64,000 bases of DNA from Melampsora larici-populina 98AG31 (lineage: Eukaryota > Basidiomycota > Pucciniomycetes > Pucciniales > Melampsoraceae). A model generated the notes under the pieces. It saw only the letters and a list, made by a program, of their open reading frames with translations, ran no database searches and had not been told where the DNA came from. The stretch is from positions 298,866 through 362,865 of the forward strand of contig NW_006768837.1 in assembly GCF_000204055.1 (NCBI RefSeq), given 5' to 3'. Positions 1-12,130 of this stretch are shown one piece after another. A program made the position numbers and the translations under genes. Positions within the stretch are counted from its first letter, which is position 1. Each line of letters begins with the position of its first letter.

Positions 1-3000
1 CCGTGATTGCTGTTATAATTATTGTTATTGTTATTGTTATTTCGATTATATCTTCGATCATTTTGATTTCGAGAACCATTACCATTCCCATTACGCATGT
101 TGTTCGAGTATCCATCTTGACCACCTCCCGGAATATATGTGTCTCGTGGCGGTCGATCAAATTCTCGATGGTTATGGTTAATCGAAGCAATAGAAGATTG
201 AGGTAGCATCGGTGCTGGGGCTGATGCACCATTGAGGACTCCATGAGGTCCGTACAGCGCATTAGGTGGCATATTGGGTTGATGAAGATTGTTATGAAAT
301 GTTGAAGCTTTATGGGGTATCGGTTCATTTACACTTGTTTCAACATATGACAACATAGGTCGAGGTGGAAGTGCTAGGTTAGGCTGTCCAGGTAATTGAT
401 GAAACGGCTGTGGTCGTGAAGGTGGTTGATTCCGGGAATTCCGAGGTTGATGGTAATGATCATGCGCTGATGATGGGGGTGGTACCATATTACCAGACCT
501 AGGATTTTGATGTGGCATCTTATATCCATTAACGGGTAGCATATTCGTATTCATCTGCTGTCCATATTGATTTGGTTGATCTCGATACGGTAGTGACGGC
601 CCACCCACTCCCTGAGTCAAGTGTAGTGATGGGCCTTGTGTGGGCATCATTCCAGGAGGTTGATGTGGATATGTATTATGCACTTGAAGACCAGGCTGGT
701 TGGATAGCGGAAGTGATGGCGGTACTGAGTGCGTGGAAGCTCTGGGAAGGAAAGACATTGGAGGTGGTGGATTTGCCGGATTTCCCAGAGGTGGGACATG
801 GTTGGGGTGAACATCTGATCTGATCGGAGGTGGATTCATCACCGGAGCCTGTGGATTCTTTGTGCTGCGGAGATACGCCGGCTTGGNNNNNNNNNNNNNN
901 NNNNNNNNNNNNNNNNNNNNNNNNNNNNNNNNNNNNNNNNNNNNNNNNNNNNNNNNNNNNNNNNNNNNNNNNNNNNNNNNNNNNNNNNNNNNNNNNNNNN
1001 NNNNNNNNNNNNNNNNNNNNNNNNNNNNNNNNNNNNNNNNNNNNNNNNNNNNNNNNNNNNNNNNNNNNNNNNNNNNNNNNNNNNNNNNNNNNNNNNNNNN
1101 NNNNNNNNNNNNNNNNNNNNNNNNNNNNNNNNNNNNNNNNNNNNNNNNNNNNNNNNNNNNNNNNNNNNNNNNNNNNNNNNNNNNNNNNNNNNNNNNNNNN
1201 NNNNNNNNNNNNNNNNNNNNNNNNNNNNNNNNNNNNNNNNNNNNNNNNNNNNNNNNNNNNNNNNNNNNNNNNNNNNNNNNNNNNNNNNNNNNNNNNNNNN
1301 NNNNNNNNNNNNNNNNNNNNNNNNNNNNNNNNNNNNNNNNNNNNNNNNNNNNNNNNNNNNNNNNNNNNNNNNNNNNNNNNNNNNNNNNNNNNNNNNNNNN
1401 NNNNNNNNNNNNNNNNNNNNNNTGACCAAAGGCTGATTACTTGAAACAACACCGGTAATCTTACCTGAAAATCAATTCGCATTGATTGACATCACTGTTG
1501 CCTGTCAGGATGGGACCACCTTTGAACATCTCACCAATCACACACCCAACGCCCCACATATCAACTGGAGTACCATATCTCCTGTCACCCAACAAGATCT
1601 CTGGTGGTCTATACCATCTGGTCACTACACAATTTGTATATTCACGCTTATCGCCTGGTGCGATGGATCGTGCGAGGCCAAAGTCAGCAATGAGCAATTG
1701 ACCAGCGTTTGAGATCAAAAGATTGGCAGCTTTGAGATCTCGATGAAGTATCTTATTCTGAGAAGTGACTCATCCAGTGAATGATTCGGTGCGGGGTTCA
1801 CGTCAGATCTTTGCAAACATGGAAAAAGGTGACAGAGGAGATGATAAGAGAAAGGAAAACATGAAGAAAACGAACCCGATGTAAATAAGCAGTGCCTAAC
1901 AACAACTGTTTAGAATATAACTTGATTTGACTAACACTGAATGTTATTGATTTGTTTTCCATCAAGCCAGCTAAATCATGATCAATATAAGGGAAAACCA
2001 TATAGGTATTACCTCTTCTCAACAAACTTGAGCTACCTTGAGAATAAGCAATATCTACCACTGGGACAACGTTGGGATGTTGTAATGATTTCAAGATCCG
2101 AATCTCGCGTAAAGAAGTGATTGGTAACTAATCACAACCCAAGACAGATTGGTTGTTAAATTATCGAGAAGGCTTGAAAGATGGGAAGATGACAATGATC
2201 TTACCCCGTCTAATTCATTGTGAACAATGATACGCTTGACTGCTACAGTCATACCTATCTGAATTGACATACCCAGCTCAGGGATGATGCCGTCCGGATC
2301 GTCTTCGTCATCATCGTCAGAAGACTCATCTAGGGGCGAAGCGGTTGTAGCACCTCTGTTTGTTAACGCGTCCATCTTCATCTTTCGGGCGTACCTTCGA
2401 CCTCTATATATTGCCTTATAAACTTCGCCGAATGTACCTTCACCTAATTTCTCAATCAACTCATACGCACTGATAGGTGAAACTCCAATAAAATGTTTTC
2501 GGGCAATCTGATTGGTAGAAAGCTCGTGAACAGGTTTCTCGTCCATGTTGGCTGGCACAATATCCATATCAACATCTAACATCTCGTCATCCTTTGGAGT
2601 CCGCTTGTGTACACCCGATGAGGTCGGCTCACGCTTCCAAGAGTATGCTTGATCGTAATTTGTATACGTAAATTCGTGTTTCATTAATGTACTTTCACTC
2701 GTGTTTTGTAGATTGCTGCTACTTATACGTGGTGACGAGATGTCGGAGGGTGCTAGGGTTAAGCCATCAATCTGATCAACTGATTCAGATGGTTTGATCT
2801 GACTTTCGATTTCGTGGCTAGACTCAACTTTCTGCTCGGCGACTTGGGGTGAAATTTGAGACAATGATGGATTTAGCTGAACCTGTTGCGCTCTTTCTTC
2901 GGAATGATGGTGAGATTGTTGGCCAAGTTTGTCCTGTACGTCTCTCATTCCTTGGACACTGCTGATTGCTGAAACTTGAGGCTTTTCAGGATCACCGATA

Positions 3001-4037
3001 GGTTCTGGCTGCTGTCGCGTTGTACTCCTCACAGGTTCCGTAAAGATGGGTACATTTGTAGTAGAAAGCGGTAAGAGATCACGAGAGGGAGATCTTCGGC
3101 GACCCCGGGATGGAGACCGAGACCTTGACAAGGAACGTTCAGGTGTGTATGATCTTGACCTTCGTCGAGCCCGAGGCATGAGATGATGGTGATCAATATC
3201 TGAAGGAGGACGGTCGGTGCGATAGCGGCTAGAGGGACTTTTTGATAGATGAGATGTTCTCGAAGGAGAACGTCGGTAACGATTATTGACAGTAGGTGTT
3301 CTTGATCTGGGAGAACGCGTAGGAGCGCGTGAGGAGGAGTGTGATGAGTGAGCTAAGGGTGGTGAAGAGAATCGAGAGGGAGAAATGCGCCGATCGCGTG
3401 GTGATTGATCGGCTCGATACCGGTCGGGTGAGCGGGAAGGAGGCCGCCATCGATCGGGTGAACTGTTACGAGAGCGAGGTCGAGGACGTCTAGATTCGTG
3501 TTGATAAGATGAATTTGGATGGTAAGGAGATGAGGTAGGATGCCTTGGGCTCTTTCCATGAGCTACAGTTCGGCGACTGAGATCTGAACGTGCAGGCTGA
3601 TTGGAAGGACTCTGATGATGATCGCGATCTCGATTGCGCCGAGAATCGTGGGCAGGCTGGAACCGACTAGAGCCGCTACCATCAATTCTCCAATGATTAG
3701 ATGAAGTTCCAGTTGTTGATTGCACTGAATAAGTAATAGCAGGAGCGTAGGCTTGATTGCCTGAACCATTGACTACATTTGAAAAAGGTAAAACAGAGTT
3801 TGACGGTGATGATCGTGATATTGAAGGAGATTTGTTCGTGAGTTGAAAAGGTAGTAATGAGCTATTATTTGAGTTAGGATCAGGACCAGAGTGAAGAGTT
3901 TGATTTGGAGTGATATCGTGATTAAGATGATTTTGATTTGGTTGATTTGAAGTTGATGAAGAGATTGAATGGTTGTTTTGATAATTTGTCGTTTCTTCTT
4001 GATCAGTTAATTCACCTTCTTCTGGTTCAGATGGCAT
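1..4037 (-). CDS. BUR1: Cdk9/Bur1-type cyclin-dependent kinase, 3'-partial, interrupted by assembly gap
   Basis: Expected role: P-TEFb-like nuclear kinase phosphorylating the RNA polymerase II CTD and Spt5 (family knowledge). Exons read: 4037-2205 (611 codons), 2127-1876, 1757-1465, then an intron runs into the N gap; from 886 down to 1 an open proline- then asparagine-rich frame continues off the window. Residues about 1-525 are low-complexity with an Arg/Ser-rich stretch. The kinase domain begins with [11 protein letters not shown] (about residue 531), then [17 protein letters not shown] (PITALRE-like), [52 protein letters not shown] and VDMWGVGC. These match fission-yeast Cdk9 and yeast Bur1 rather than Cdk12 (LHRD-KAAN, TRWYR). 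Odd points are an acidic insert of about 40 residues between the glycine loop and the VAVK lysine, and the RS-rich N-terminus. The last kinase subdomains are hidden by the gap, and the exon structure there is unknown. Confidence 0.9.
887..1422. other. Assembly gap (run of N)
   Basis: 536 undetermined bases inside the kinase gene, removing the C-terminal lobe of the kinase domain and the splice junctions on either side. Apparent open frames across it are artefacts. Confidence 1.
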
Positions 4038-5690
4038 TCTGTTTCGTTCTGTTTCTTTCTTTCTTTTCTATTGTGTTGATGATGATGTTGTTGAAGTTGA
4101 AGTTCCTTGTTTACCTTCACTTGGTTTTTTAAGCTGTGAAGCTCAAACAAGAAATTCATGATTTACCTCAACACTCTCAGTCCGATCAAAACCTTCCATA
4201 TGTAAAACAAAACACCCTACTTATGTACCTAATCAAATTTAAGCTTAAACTACACCTAAAATTCAAATCATCAGCTTCTCTTCAGAGCATATTCAACACA
4301 CCTCACCTCAGCACCTGAGTAATTACTTCATCCACAAAAACCTGTGTTTGGCTTCAAGTTAAACATGGCTCAATGGGCAGTCCTAAGTACAGAGTTTCCA
4401 TCATTTATCAGGTGAACAACTAATTATGTCAGTATCCATATGCAAAGAATTTAGATAGAGAAACAAACCCAATGGATGGTCAAAAAGACTATATTGAAAA
4501 TCTTGTCTTGAAATAATTGCACAGGAGTGATCTATGTAGGGCGTGGTATTTTTGAAAATTCAATAGGACTATCAAGTTATGTTGATTTCTTGATAAAGCC
4601 TCACTGTTTGAGCAAGAATAAGATCATCGGGAATCTGTTCAAACTCCATTCAAGTTATGTATATTCTTCAACAATAAGAATTGAATAAATTTTATCTCAT
4701 GGAATTATGACCAAGTTGAAAGAGAAAGAAACTTTTCAGCAAGGGGTTTACCAGAAGATTTATATATGATCAGTGAAGTTGCATTTTTCTTCACCCCTGT
4801 GATATATTGAGATTGCATTTATGAAACAAAATGAGTTTAATGGGATTTAAATGAGTCAAATCCAATGGCTCAAGGGGTCCATCTGTTCAAAACTGGTTAT
4901 AAACAGAAGCACTCAAATGGATTCAAGTTCAGAAGCACCTCTCACCATCTGAATGTTTTATATTTTCAATGTTTGATTCAAAGGGAAAACAGCTTGAAAA
5001 CAGGTCTGGCAAATAAAGTGTGGAACATCAGTTAACTGTATCACTGTGGGTTAGGTGCGCAGTAGGCCAATAGGATCATAAAAGATCTAATATAATCAAG
5101 AGCCATTCATATCTGCAAGTTCATGTGAGATTTTAATCCTTTTAGCTTTGATATCTGCTCAGTCAATTTTCTGGTTGATTGATAACAGGCGTCAATCTTT
5201 CCCAGTTAAATTTATTCAATTCCAAAAGCAAAGTGAAAATATTATATTCCTCAAACAAGATAATCAAAGGTATTCATGCTACTCAAGGATCATGCATACA
5301 TACGAGTCTACCAATTGTACACATCATAGTCAGAAGATGTGACCTCTCATAATCAATGATCATAAATGGGATCAGAATCCAACACTCAAAAAGGTTGAAT
5401 GAATAAAGGATCAATATTAAAAAATCAAACTTCAATGCAAGTAGCCCAGAAACTGATCAACAAACAAACATATATGTATTCTTAAACATCAATTGTTTAG
5501 TCTTGAATTTAAAAAACTCAAAAGATCACTGTAACGACTCTTGCAAAAAAACTAAACTAAACTAAAATAAAAGTCACATCGTTAAATCGAATGACACACA
5601 TTTGAAGAAATCCAAAGGTCCATTGAAAGTATCCGAGTCTAAACAGAAAATGAAGAGTGATTCAAAAAAGCATTTCCCTTCGCCATCGAT
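4038..5690. other. Intergenic, no gene supported
   Basis: AT-rich spacer upstream of the kinase and downstream of RanGAP. It should hold the kinase promoter (pyrimidine/TTG-rich tract 4038-4130) and the RanGAP 3' UTR. I saw no recognisable repeat or RNA gene. Confidence 0.5.
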
Positions 5691-7568
5691 TTATGTGAGC
5701 TTCAAGGCTTTCATCGTTTGTATTAACAAGTCGTGTAATGTGCTACTGTTCTCATCTTTTGAAACTTCTGGTTGGGATGGCGCCACTTCAACTGTCGGCT
5801 TAGAAGTTGATGCCTCTGTTGGAATCGCATCGGATGTCGATTCTTGCGGGACTGCCTTGATGGTCTGTTCAGGCGCCGGTACAGGCTCAGTAACAGATGA
5901 AGATACTTGAGGTGCAGGTGCTGGAGGTTCAGGCTGAGGTGCTACAGCCTCCTGATGTTGCTCATCGACAGGAATTGACGCGGCAGTTTTTTGTTCAATT
6001 TCGGTTGCTAAAGGTAACCTATGATCAATTTCTCTTACAAACCCCTGTGAAATCAACTTCAACTCACGTTTTGCTACACCAGATGCGATAACAGATGAAG
6101 ATACCTGAGGTTCAGGCTGAGGTGCTACAGCCTCTTCATGTTGCTCCTCGGTAGGGATAGACGCCGGGGTTTCCTGCTCAGTTTCGGTTGCTTCAGCTGC
6201 TAAAAGTACCCTATCATTAGTTACTTTTACAAACCTCTGTAAAGTCAACTTTGACTCACGTTGCGATACACCAGATGCAACTTCACTTTCGTCATCTTCT
6301 TTATCTTCTTCACCCTCCGAGCCATCTTCTTCTGCGTTTATGACGAGGAAACAAACATATCGACGATTGGGTTGAGTATATAGCAACAATCATACACCGA
6401 TGTAAGGGAATCAAACTCACCATCTGAATCTGCCTCAATGATCGCATCAAGTTCATCCATCTCAGCTTCATTACCCCACGTATCCAAAGCTTTCTTCATG
6501 TTACCCCACACGCCCGTCAACTCTTCCGCAGCTTCAGCATCACCAAAGTTATCATTCAGCTCCACCCTTTTCAACTTGGATCCATACCCAGTCACAAAAT
6601 CCACCAATAAACCGACCACCTCTTCATCAATTTCACTACCTGATAACTTGAGTAATTCCAACTTCGAATTATTCCCAAGTTTCAAAGCTCTAGCGATCAT
6701 TGCTCCACCCCGGGGTCTCAATAAACAATCACCCAAATTAAGTTCACGTAAGTTTTTGAGTTGAGGAAGTGCACTAGCCACAGCCCGAGATCCTTTTTCA
6801 GTGGCAGTGTTATCCCACATATCTAATACCTCGAGTTTTGAACAACAAGCTAAACCACTCATAAGAGGATCCCAACCATGATTACGAAAATCATTCTGAA
6901 ATAGTCTAACTTCGGTTAATTCACTATGAACTTCGAAAACTCGACCCCAAGATTTAGCCGATCCATTTTCACATCTATTACGACCACAAATAATTTTACG
7001 AAGTCGACTAGGTTGATTAGCTTGACGAGCCTTAAGACCAAGTTCATAAAGTGCATCAGCAATGACGGTTGCACCAGCTGGACCAAGACCATTGTTCGCA
7101 AGTCTAAGTTCTTCCAAAGGTAAATGAGAAGAAAGAAAAGGGACCATAGAGTCTACACATCTTCCACCAAATGCGTTATCGGAAAGATCGATGATGGTGA
7201 GATTGTTGAGGTTTAAAAGTGAATTGCAAAGTGATGATAAAGCTTGTGGAATTTCTGAAATCAATCGACCGGTGAAGATATCCGCCAAGTCTGCTTCCTA
7301 TTCAACAAGAGGCAAAAACGTAAGCTTGAATAAAACTTTGTAAAGGAAGATCAAGTCTTTCAGGTTTATCTTTACTCACCACCAAGCGTTCCTTTTCTTT
7401 GAGAACGTTTCCAAGTTCTTCACATGCACCAATACCGAAAGTGTTGCCACCCACTACTACCTTTGTTACTTGATCATCTGACTTTAAAGCTTCAAGATGA
7501 ACCGAAATTTCTTCAGCAGTATCACATTTTAGACTTTGTCCTTTGAGTGTAAAAGTTGAAGATGACAT
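5691..7568 (-). CDS. RNA1: Ran GTPase-activating protein (RanGAP/Rna1)
   Basis: Stimulates GTP hydrolysis by Ran on the cytoplasmic side of the nuclear pore, maintaining the RanGTP gradient. Exons 7568-7380, 7297-6421 and 6331-5691 give 568 aa, with introns of 82 and 89 bp in closing phases. The leucine-rich-repeat body matches fission-yeast Rna1 closely: ADIFTGRLISEIP, LSDNAFGG, LRLANNGLGPAG, ICGRNRCENGS (the catalytic-loop region with the conserved Arg), LEVLDMWDNT, LRELNLGDCLLRPRGG, then the acidic tail DELDAIIEADSDEEDG. Unusually, after the acidic region there is about 190 residues of Pro/Glu/Ala-rich tail containing an imperfect tandem repeat (ASGVSQRESKL.. and ASGVAKRELKL.., each ending in a VAPQPEP tract). 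The start is the first ATG in frame with the repeats; an in-frame extension further upstream has no support. Confidence 0.95.
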
Positions 7569-7865
7569 TTTGATTTGGTTGATTTTTTGAAGTGAAGTGA
7601 ATGAATCTTTTCTAAACACGGTGGAAGTCGAAGTTGACTTTTCAACAGGGCATCTGTCACATCTACATAATGAGATGTCACTTATGCACATACGGTCTGT
7701 GATAGCTTCGTGAAAGTGTAATTGACATCCTACCAATTGACGTCATCCATCAAAAGAAGATCGATCTCCTCAGATCCAGTTGACCTCCATTGCCATCGAA
7801 CAAATCATAAAACCTCAAACAAAACCAGTCATAGTGAAAAGAAAAACTAAGATCTCAAGCTCAAA
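7569..7865. promoter_or_regulatory. Divergent intergenic promoter region
   Basis: 297 bp separate the start codons of RanGAP (minus) and the TMEM205-like gene (plus), so both promoters must lie here or overlap. No clear TATA box is visible. A-rich leader sequence precedes the plus-strand ATG. Confidence 0.5.
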
Positions 7866-8522
7866 ATGCCACAAGTCAATATTCATTCACTAGCTCAAGC
7901 TACCTTTTCACCACGATCTGCCTTTCATCTTGCCTTGGCTACCAATATAGGGGCAGGAATCTGGGTATCTTTTATTGGAGGTGTGATCATGTACAAAAAC
8001 TTACCTAGACCTGTCTTTGGTAACATTCAAAGAAAGGTGCGTCCATCTCTTTTAATTATATTTGGCAGTTTCAAGCAACAAATTGGTCAATGACTGACAT
8101 TTGTGTTTGTTCACGAAACGAATATGTAGCTCTTTCCAGCTTATTTCACTCTCGGATCTGCTCTCTCAGCAGTTTTATTCTCACTTCAACTCAAATTGAG
8201 TCCAACCTCTCAATCTCAACTCTTCAGACCATCCTTGAGCTCAGCTTTCTTAATACCTTTATTATTAAGTTCAATGACTATAAGTTCATTAACCAATTTA
8301 CTCTACATTGGTCCTAAAACTACCAAGATTATGCTTAATCGACATGCATTGGAAGAAGAAGAGAAAAAACAATATAACGATTCAAATGTGGGAGATGAGA
8401 TGAAGGCACTTAATAAACAATTTGGGATTGCTCATGGGATTTCTAGTTCTCTTAATGTGTTTGGATATTTGGTTCCTAGTGTGTTTGTTTGTCTTTGGGT
8501 TGGAGAACATGGTTTCTCTTGA
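7866..8522 (+). CDS. TMEM205-like (DUF4149) membrane protein
   Basis: Two exons, 7866-8036 and 8130-8522, joined across a 93-bp intron (GTGCGT donor, TAG acceptor), give 187 aa. Four hydrophobic segments are visible: around IGAGIWVSFIGGVIMY, YFTLGSALSAVLFSLQL, FLIPLLLSSMTISSLTNLLY and VFGYLVPSVFVCLWVG. The order of a W-V-SF-G-G-Y helix, the LPRPVFGNIQ loop, an FPAYF helix and a late GIAHGISSSLN segment is that of the TMEM205/DUF4149 family. Its biochemical function is not settled; human TMEM205 is linked to drug resistance and secretion. The charged EEEEKKQ loop between helices 3 and 4 is typical of fungal members. The neighbouring RanGAP shares the divergent promoter region. Confidence 0.85.
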
Positions 8523-10232
8523 AGATTTGTGATTCATTGATGGTTATCTACACCAGAAATTTTTCAACTTGTTTCAATCTGTTTAACATCATCAAAATCG
8601 GCCTCCTTTCACTTTGTCTGTGGTCTCCGTTTCACGATACGATGTGATCATCATTGTGGTCTCAATTTAAGTCTTATCTCTGACTTTTGATCAGCGTGTG
8701 TACCCCTTGTGCCAAATGTCTTCAAAGGTTTTATTGTTCGTGATGCAGCTTCTGTGGTAACGTTTGAATCTTTCGTGGGTCATTGGGATCTTGCAAAATG
8801 CCAGATATCCCAGATCGCTGGTGCTATTTTCCACCAATTTTTTTTGGATCTGGAAGGACATCACCGGTGAAGGACAACAGGGACAACATCCAATTTATGT
8901 GCTAAGAGTTGAAGTTACTTTGTCTTTGTTCACTTTGAGAGCAAATGCACAACGATGTGAAGAAACCGAATAGCCTTGACCCACTCCAAACCTTACGTAT
9001 AGATTCCATCAAATTCCCCTGAGAGTTAGAGTCACTGTCGCTGACTCAACTCGCCGCACGTGAAATGCATTGGGGTAAGGTCTGGAGCGGTGACTGACTC
9101 GCAACGCCATAGTGAGTCAGTTTGATTGAAGTGATCAGCCAAAGCTTTTTCTTACCACACGTAAAAAATCTGTCGTGTTTGATGCTCTATCAAGCGAGGG
9201 GGATGTGTACTCAGTAGTTTCTACAGGATGTGTGTGGTAGTCGGGAATGAAGGAACACATTGACTGACGCTCCTCTGAACGCACCGCAGCAGCACTAGCA
9301 AGGCCATCCTGTTTACAATCCTGTTTCTCGCGCGGGCATGACGCCCAGCGTGGCTTCGCCTACACGCTACCGCGAGGTTGTCCCAGGGAACAACAGAGCC
9401 TGCCCAGAACTACGTGACACATCCCAGCAGTTTGCCAGGTCAAACACGTCCTCTCGACAACGTCAACAGGTGAGTCAATAAACTTAACAATGGCATGTTC
9501 GGATCACCCCCCATTTTTAAATATGACGGAATCTGAGTCAAAGTGGTTCATCACCGAGGTAGATCTCACAGACTGGCGGAAGAGCCTCACGCGCTTCCTT
9601 TCACTTGGTGCAGTGAACTTCATCAAGTTGACTCAATATTGTACTTACGAAGTTGAGTGAACGCTCGACAAGTAGAATGATGGAAAACACCTAATGCCGA
9701 TGGTTCATGGAAACGCTGTAGGCTGTGCGGCCGCATTCAACCACATTCAACCAGATCTCGATTCAACACGACTCGACTTGCGTGAGTTGAGGTGAGGTGG
9801 TTGAGTTTACCTCCGCTGGTAAGTAAATGCCTCCGAGAGAAAATCAGCGGAACTTCCTCACCGGTCTCTGAATAGGATGATAAGTAGTGTATCTTGGCAG
9901 CACCGGTGGGAGCTTCCCACCAATGTCGGGTGAGGTGAGTTCTATCAAGTGACGGCTCAGAACGCGCCGAGAACTTAATGGGGACTGCAATCGTGAAAGA
10001 GTGCGAGTATATGCCTCATCACTCAACGCGACGAAAGGATCCGGCTATAAAAGCAGAACCTCAGGCTTGTTTGTTCCCTCCTCCCTCCTCATCCACTTCA
10101 CTCATCACTACGAAAGTCTCATTAAAACCGTGCTTCATAGCCTTACGACATCTTACTATAAATCCTTATCATTGAAACCTTCCATTAGTCTTTAACAAAC
10201 TTTTTTACGAACCAATCTCAACCAATCTCATC
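8523..10232. other. Intergenic region upstream of the secreted-protein gene
   Basis: About 1.7 kb without a supported gene. It is locally richer in GC than the surroundings (about 9000-9500 and 9700-10000) and ends in a TATA box and CT-rich leader. The few short open frames show no family features. Confidence 0.5.
10046..10053 (+). promoter_or_regulatory. TATA box
   Basis: TATAAAAG lies 180 bp upstream of the secreted-protein ATG at 10233, followed by a C/T-rich leader typical of strongly expressed fungal genes. A short direct repeat (ACCAATCTC twice, about 10210-10228) lies just before the ATG. The remaining distance would be 5' UTR. Confidence 0.6.
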
Positions 10233-10746
10233 ATGCATTTTACACTCCCACTCTTAGCTTTGTTGTGTGTCTTCCAGGCTGTTGTGGCTCTACCTACCCG
10301 ATCTTCTAGTCTTGATGCTTCCGCTATTTTGAGTCGTCGAGCGGGAAATGATCAGGTTGTTGGGGGTGGCAACGTCAAGGAGAAATCTATTGAACAGAAG
10401 TGTTTCGGCGGTATCAACAATATTTGGGGAGGCGGTATGCCCTTCACGTACAGTTACTACAACACCCTTATGTATCAAAATGGGTTTGCCAATCTTTGCA
10501 ACTCTTACTTCGGGACTGGTTATCAATGGGGTACCTGCAATTCGTACTTTGGATGCCAAACTGCCGTCAATACATTTTACAACTCCTACCTCACTGGATT
10601 CAACGGTCTTTATGGCGCTTCCTTATATGCCTTGAATGACAAAGAGTTGAAATCAGTAAGTCTTTCGATGCAAATCCTTTTTGATCTTAAATTCTGACCC
10701 CCCTGCTGCTGTCTAATTTGCTTTTTAGGACACAAATGCTGTTTGA
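10233..10746 (+). CDS. Small secreted Tyr/Gly/Asn-rich cysteine-containing protein (effector candidate)
   Basis: Exon 10233-10655 plus a last exon 10729-10746 (codes DTNAV) across a 73-bp GTAAGT intron gives 146 aa. Residues 1-19 are a classic signal peptide (LPLLALLCVFQAVVA, cleavage likely after Ala19). A dibasic SRR at 34-36 looks like a Kex2 propeptide site. The mature part has four cysteines (57, 89, 102, 108), an exactly repeated hexapeptide CNSYFG at 89-94 and 102-107, and many Tyr, Gly and Asn residues. I recognise no named family. Size, signal peptide, Kex2-like site and even cysteine number are those of fungal secreted effectors or surface proteins. A host-interaction role is inference. 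Confidence 0.8.
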
Positions 10747-12130
10747 GTGGTCGGATTGAGGTTTGAAATCGTTTTATGACTTTTCCTGGACTTTTATGAT
10801 GGTTTGTTATAGATCATTCATTCTTTTGTATCTCGTTCTTCTGCTGACTTTTTTTTGATCCTTATGCTCATGTCGTTTAATAGGATTTATCTTATGAACT
10901 CGAATGATTTTTGATGTGATACGATGAACGATTCTGTTTCTGTTTTTTGTTTTTGTTTTCTCTGTAATGCGCTGTTCTCCCTCGAAGTGTTTCTCACGTA
11001 AAAACCTTCTTGCCCGACACGCCTATAAGTTCACGTTTTTGTTTTGTTTTGTCGAGCTCCTTGTGATTGGTAATTCATCGGCAAATGAAACATGCGCTTG
11101 TGGACTACGAAACTTGACATCATCTCAATGATGCGATCATGTGGTGCCTACAATTGACCTCTTGTGCATATTTTCCTAACATCTCCAATCTTTGTGATCG
11201 CCAAAAGATTCTAAAGAGTACACTTTGCGAAGATGTGAAGGATCAATCCTTTCTTTGCCCCGGTTTTCCCAAAAGCCTTTGCTTGCCTTCGCGTTGATGA
11301 GATCAGTAAACAATCTCGAATACGTACACACCCACTTTAAACAAGCTCTCGAGTGGCACGATGCATCAAGACAGGCTAGAACCACTTGAGATTGCCAGTG
11401 GGACGGTCTCAAGAACTTCATTTCTGAAAGCCGAGCGAGCCGATCATGAGCGAATTGTACGACGACAGCCTGAAAAAGTTCCATGGAATTTGGCTGACAC
11501 TCCGTTATATTGATCCATGTGAGGTGGTTATATACTTCATCGCAGTCGATGTGATGTCTTTGGGGAGTGACAGGGAGTGACGCCCGGTGTAAAATTCGGA
11601 AAAGGCACTAGCATTTTTTATTTCTATACGGTTTTATGAAGGGACTCTATCATACCTGTAAAAATCCACAATATCATTGATCATCATCAACTTGTTCAAA
11701 TCCTTCTCCTCTTGTTGACTCTTGAACTTTTTGCATCTCATTGTTCAATAAACCTATAACAGTTTTGCAGCCCTTCTTATATCTTGTGAGTAACCCATTT
11801 AGTGATTACAAGTCAAAGCGTTTTTTACATATATGAAATAGGCTTCCACTGAAGTGTGAAATGCTATACAAGACAAAACATCAGACCATGTTTAGCCCCT
11901 TTGCTTAAGATAATTTCTTGACCACTTTGTTGCATATATACACTTGTTGACTCAATCAAGTTGATTGTATGATTAAAACAAAAAGGTACACTTTGAAATC
12001 AATGTGAAAAACACCTCAATTCTTGTTTCTGAACCAACTGAAAACAATAAAACTCATAAGAGTGAATCAATCAAGAAACCAAGTCTTTGTTTTACAAACA
12101 AAATCAAACAACATTTTATACATACTTCAA
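10747..12130. other. Intergenic, no gene supported
   Basis: 3' regions of the secreted-protein gene and the TMEM135-like gene meet here. A minus open frame at 11176-11484 has no recognisable domain and no clean start context, so I do not call it. Confidence 0.5.

Noticed and set aside
676..1482. Open frames across the N gap
   Set aside because: They are open only because N is not read as a stop. The kinase's C-terminal region is in another frame, supported by the proline/asparagine-rich continuation.
11176..11484. 102-codon minus-strand frame
   Set aside because: No domain, signal peptide or homology pattern recognised; within normal chance length for this composition.
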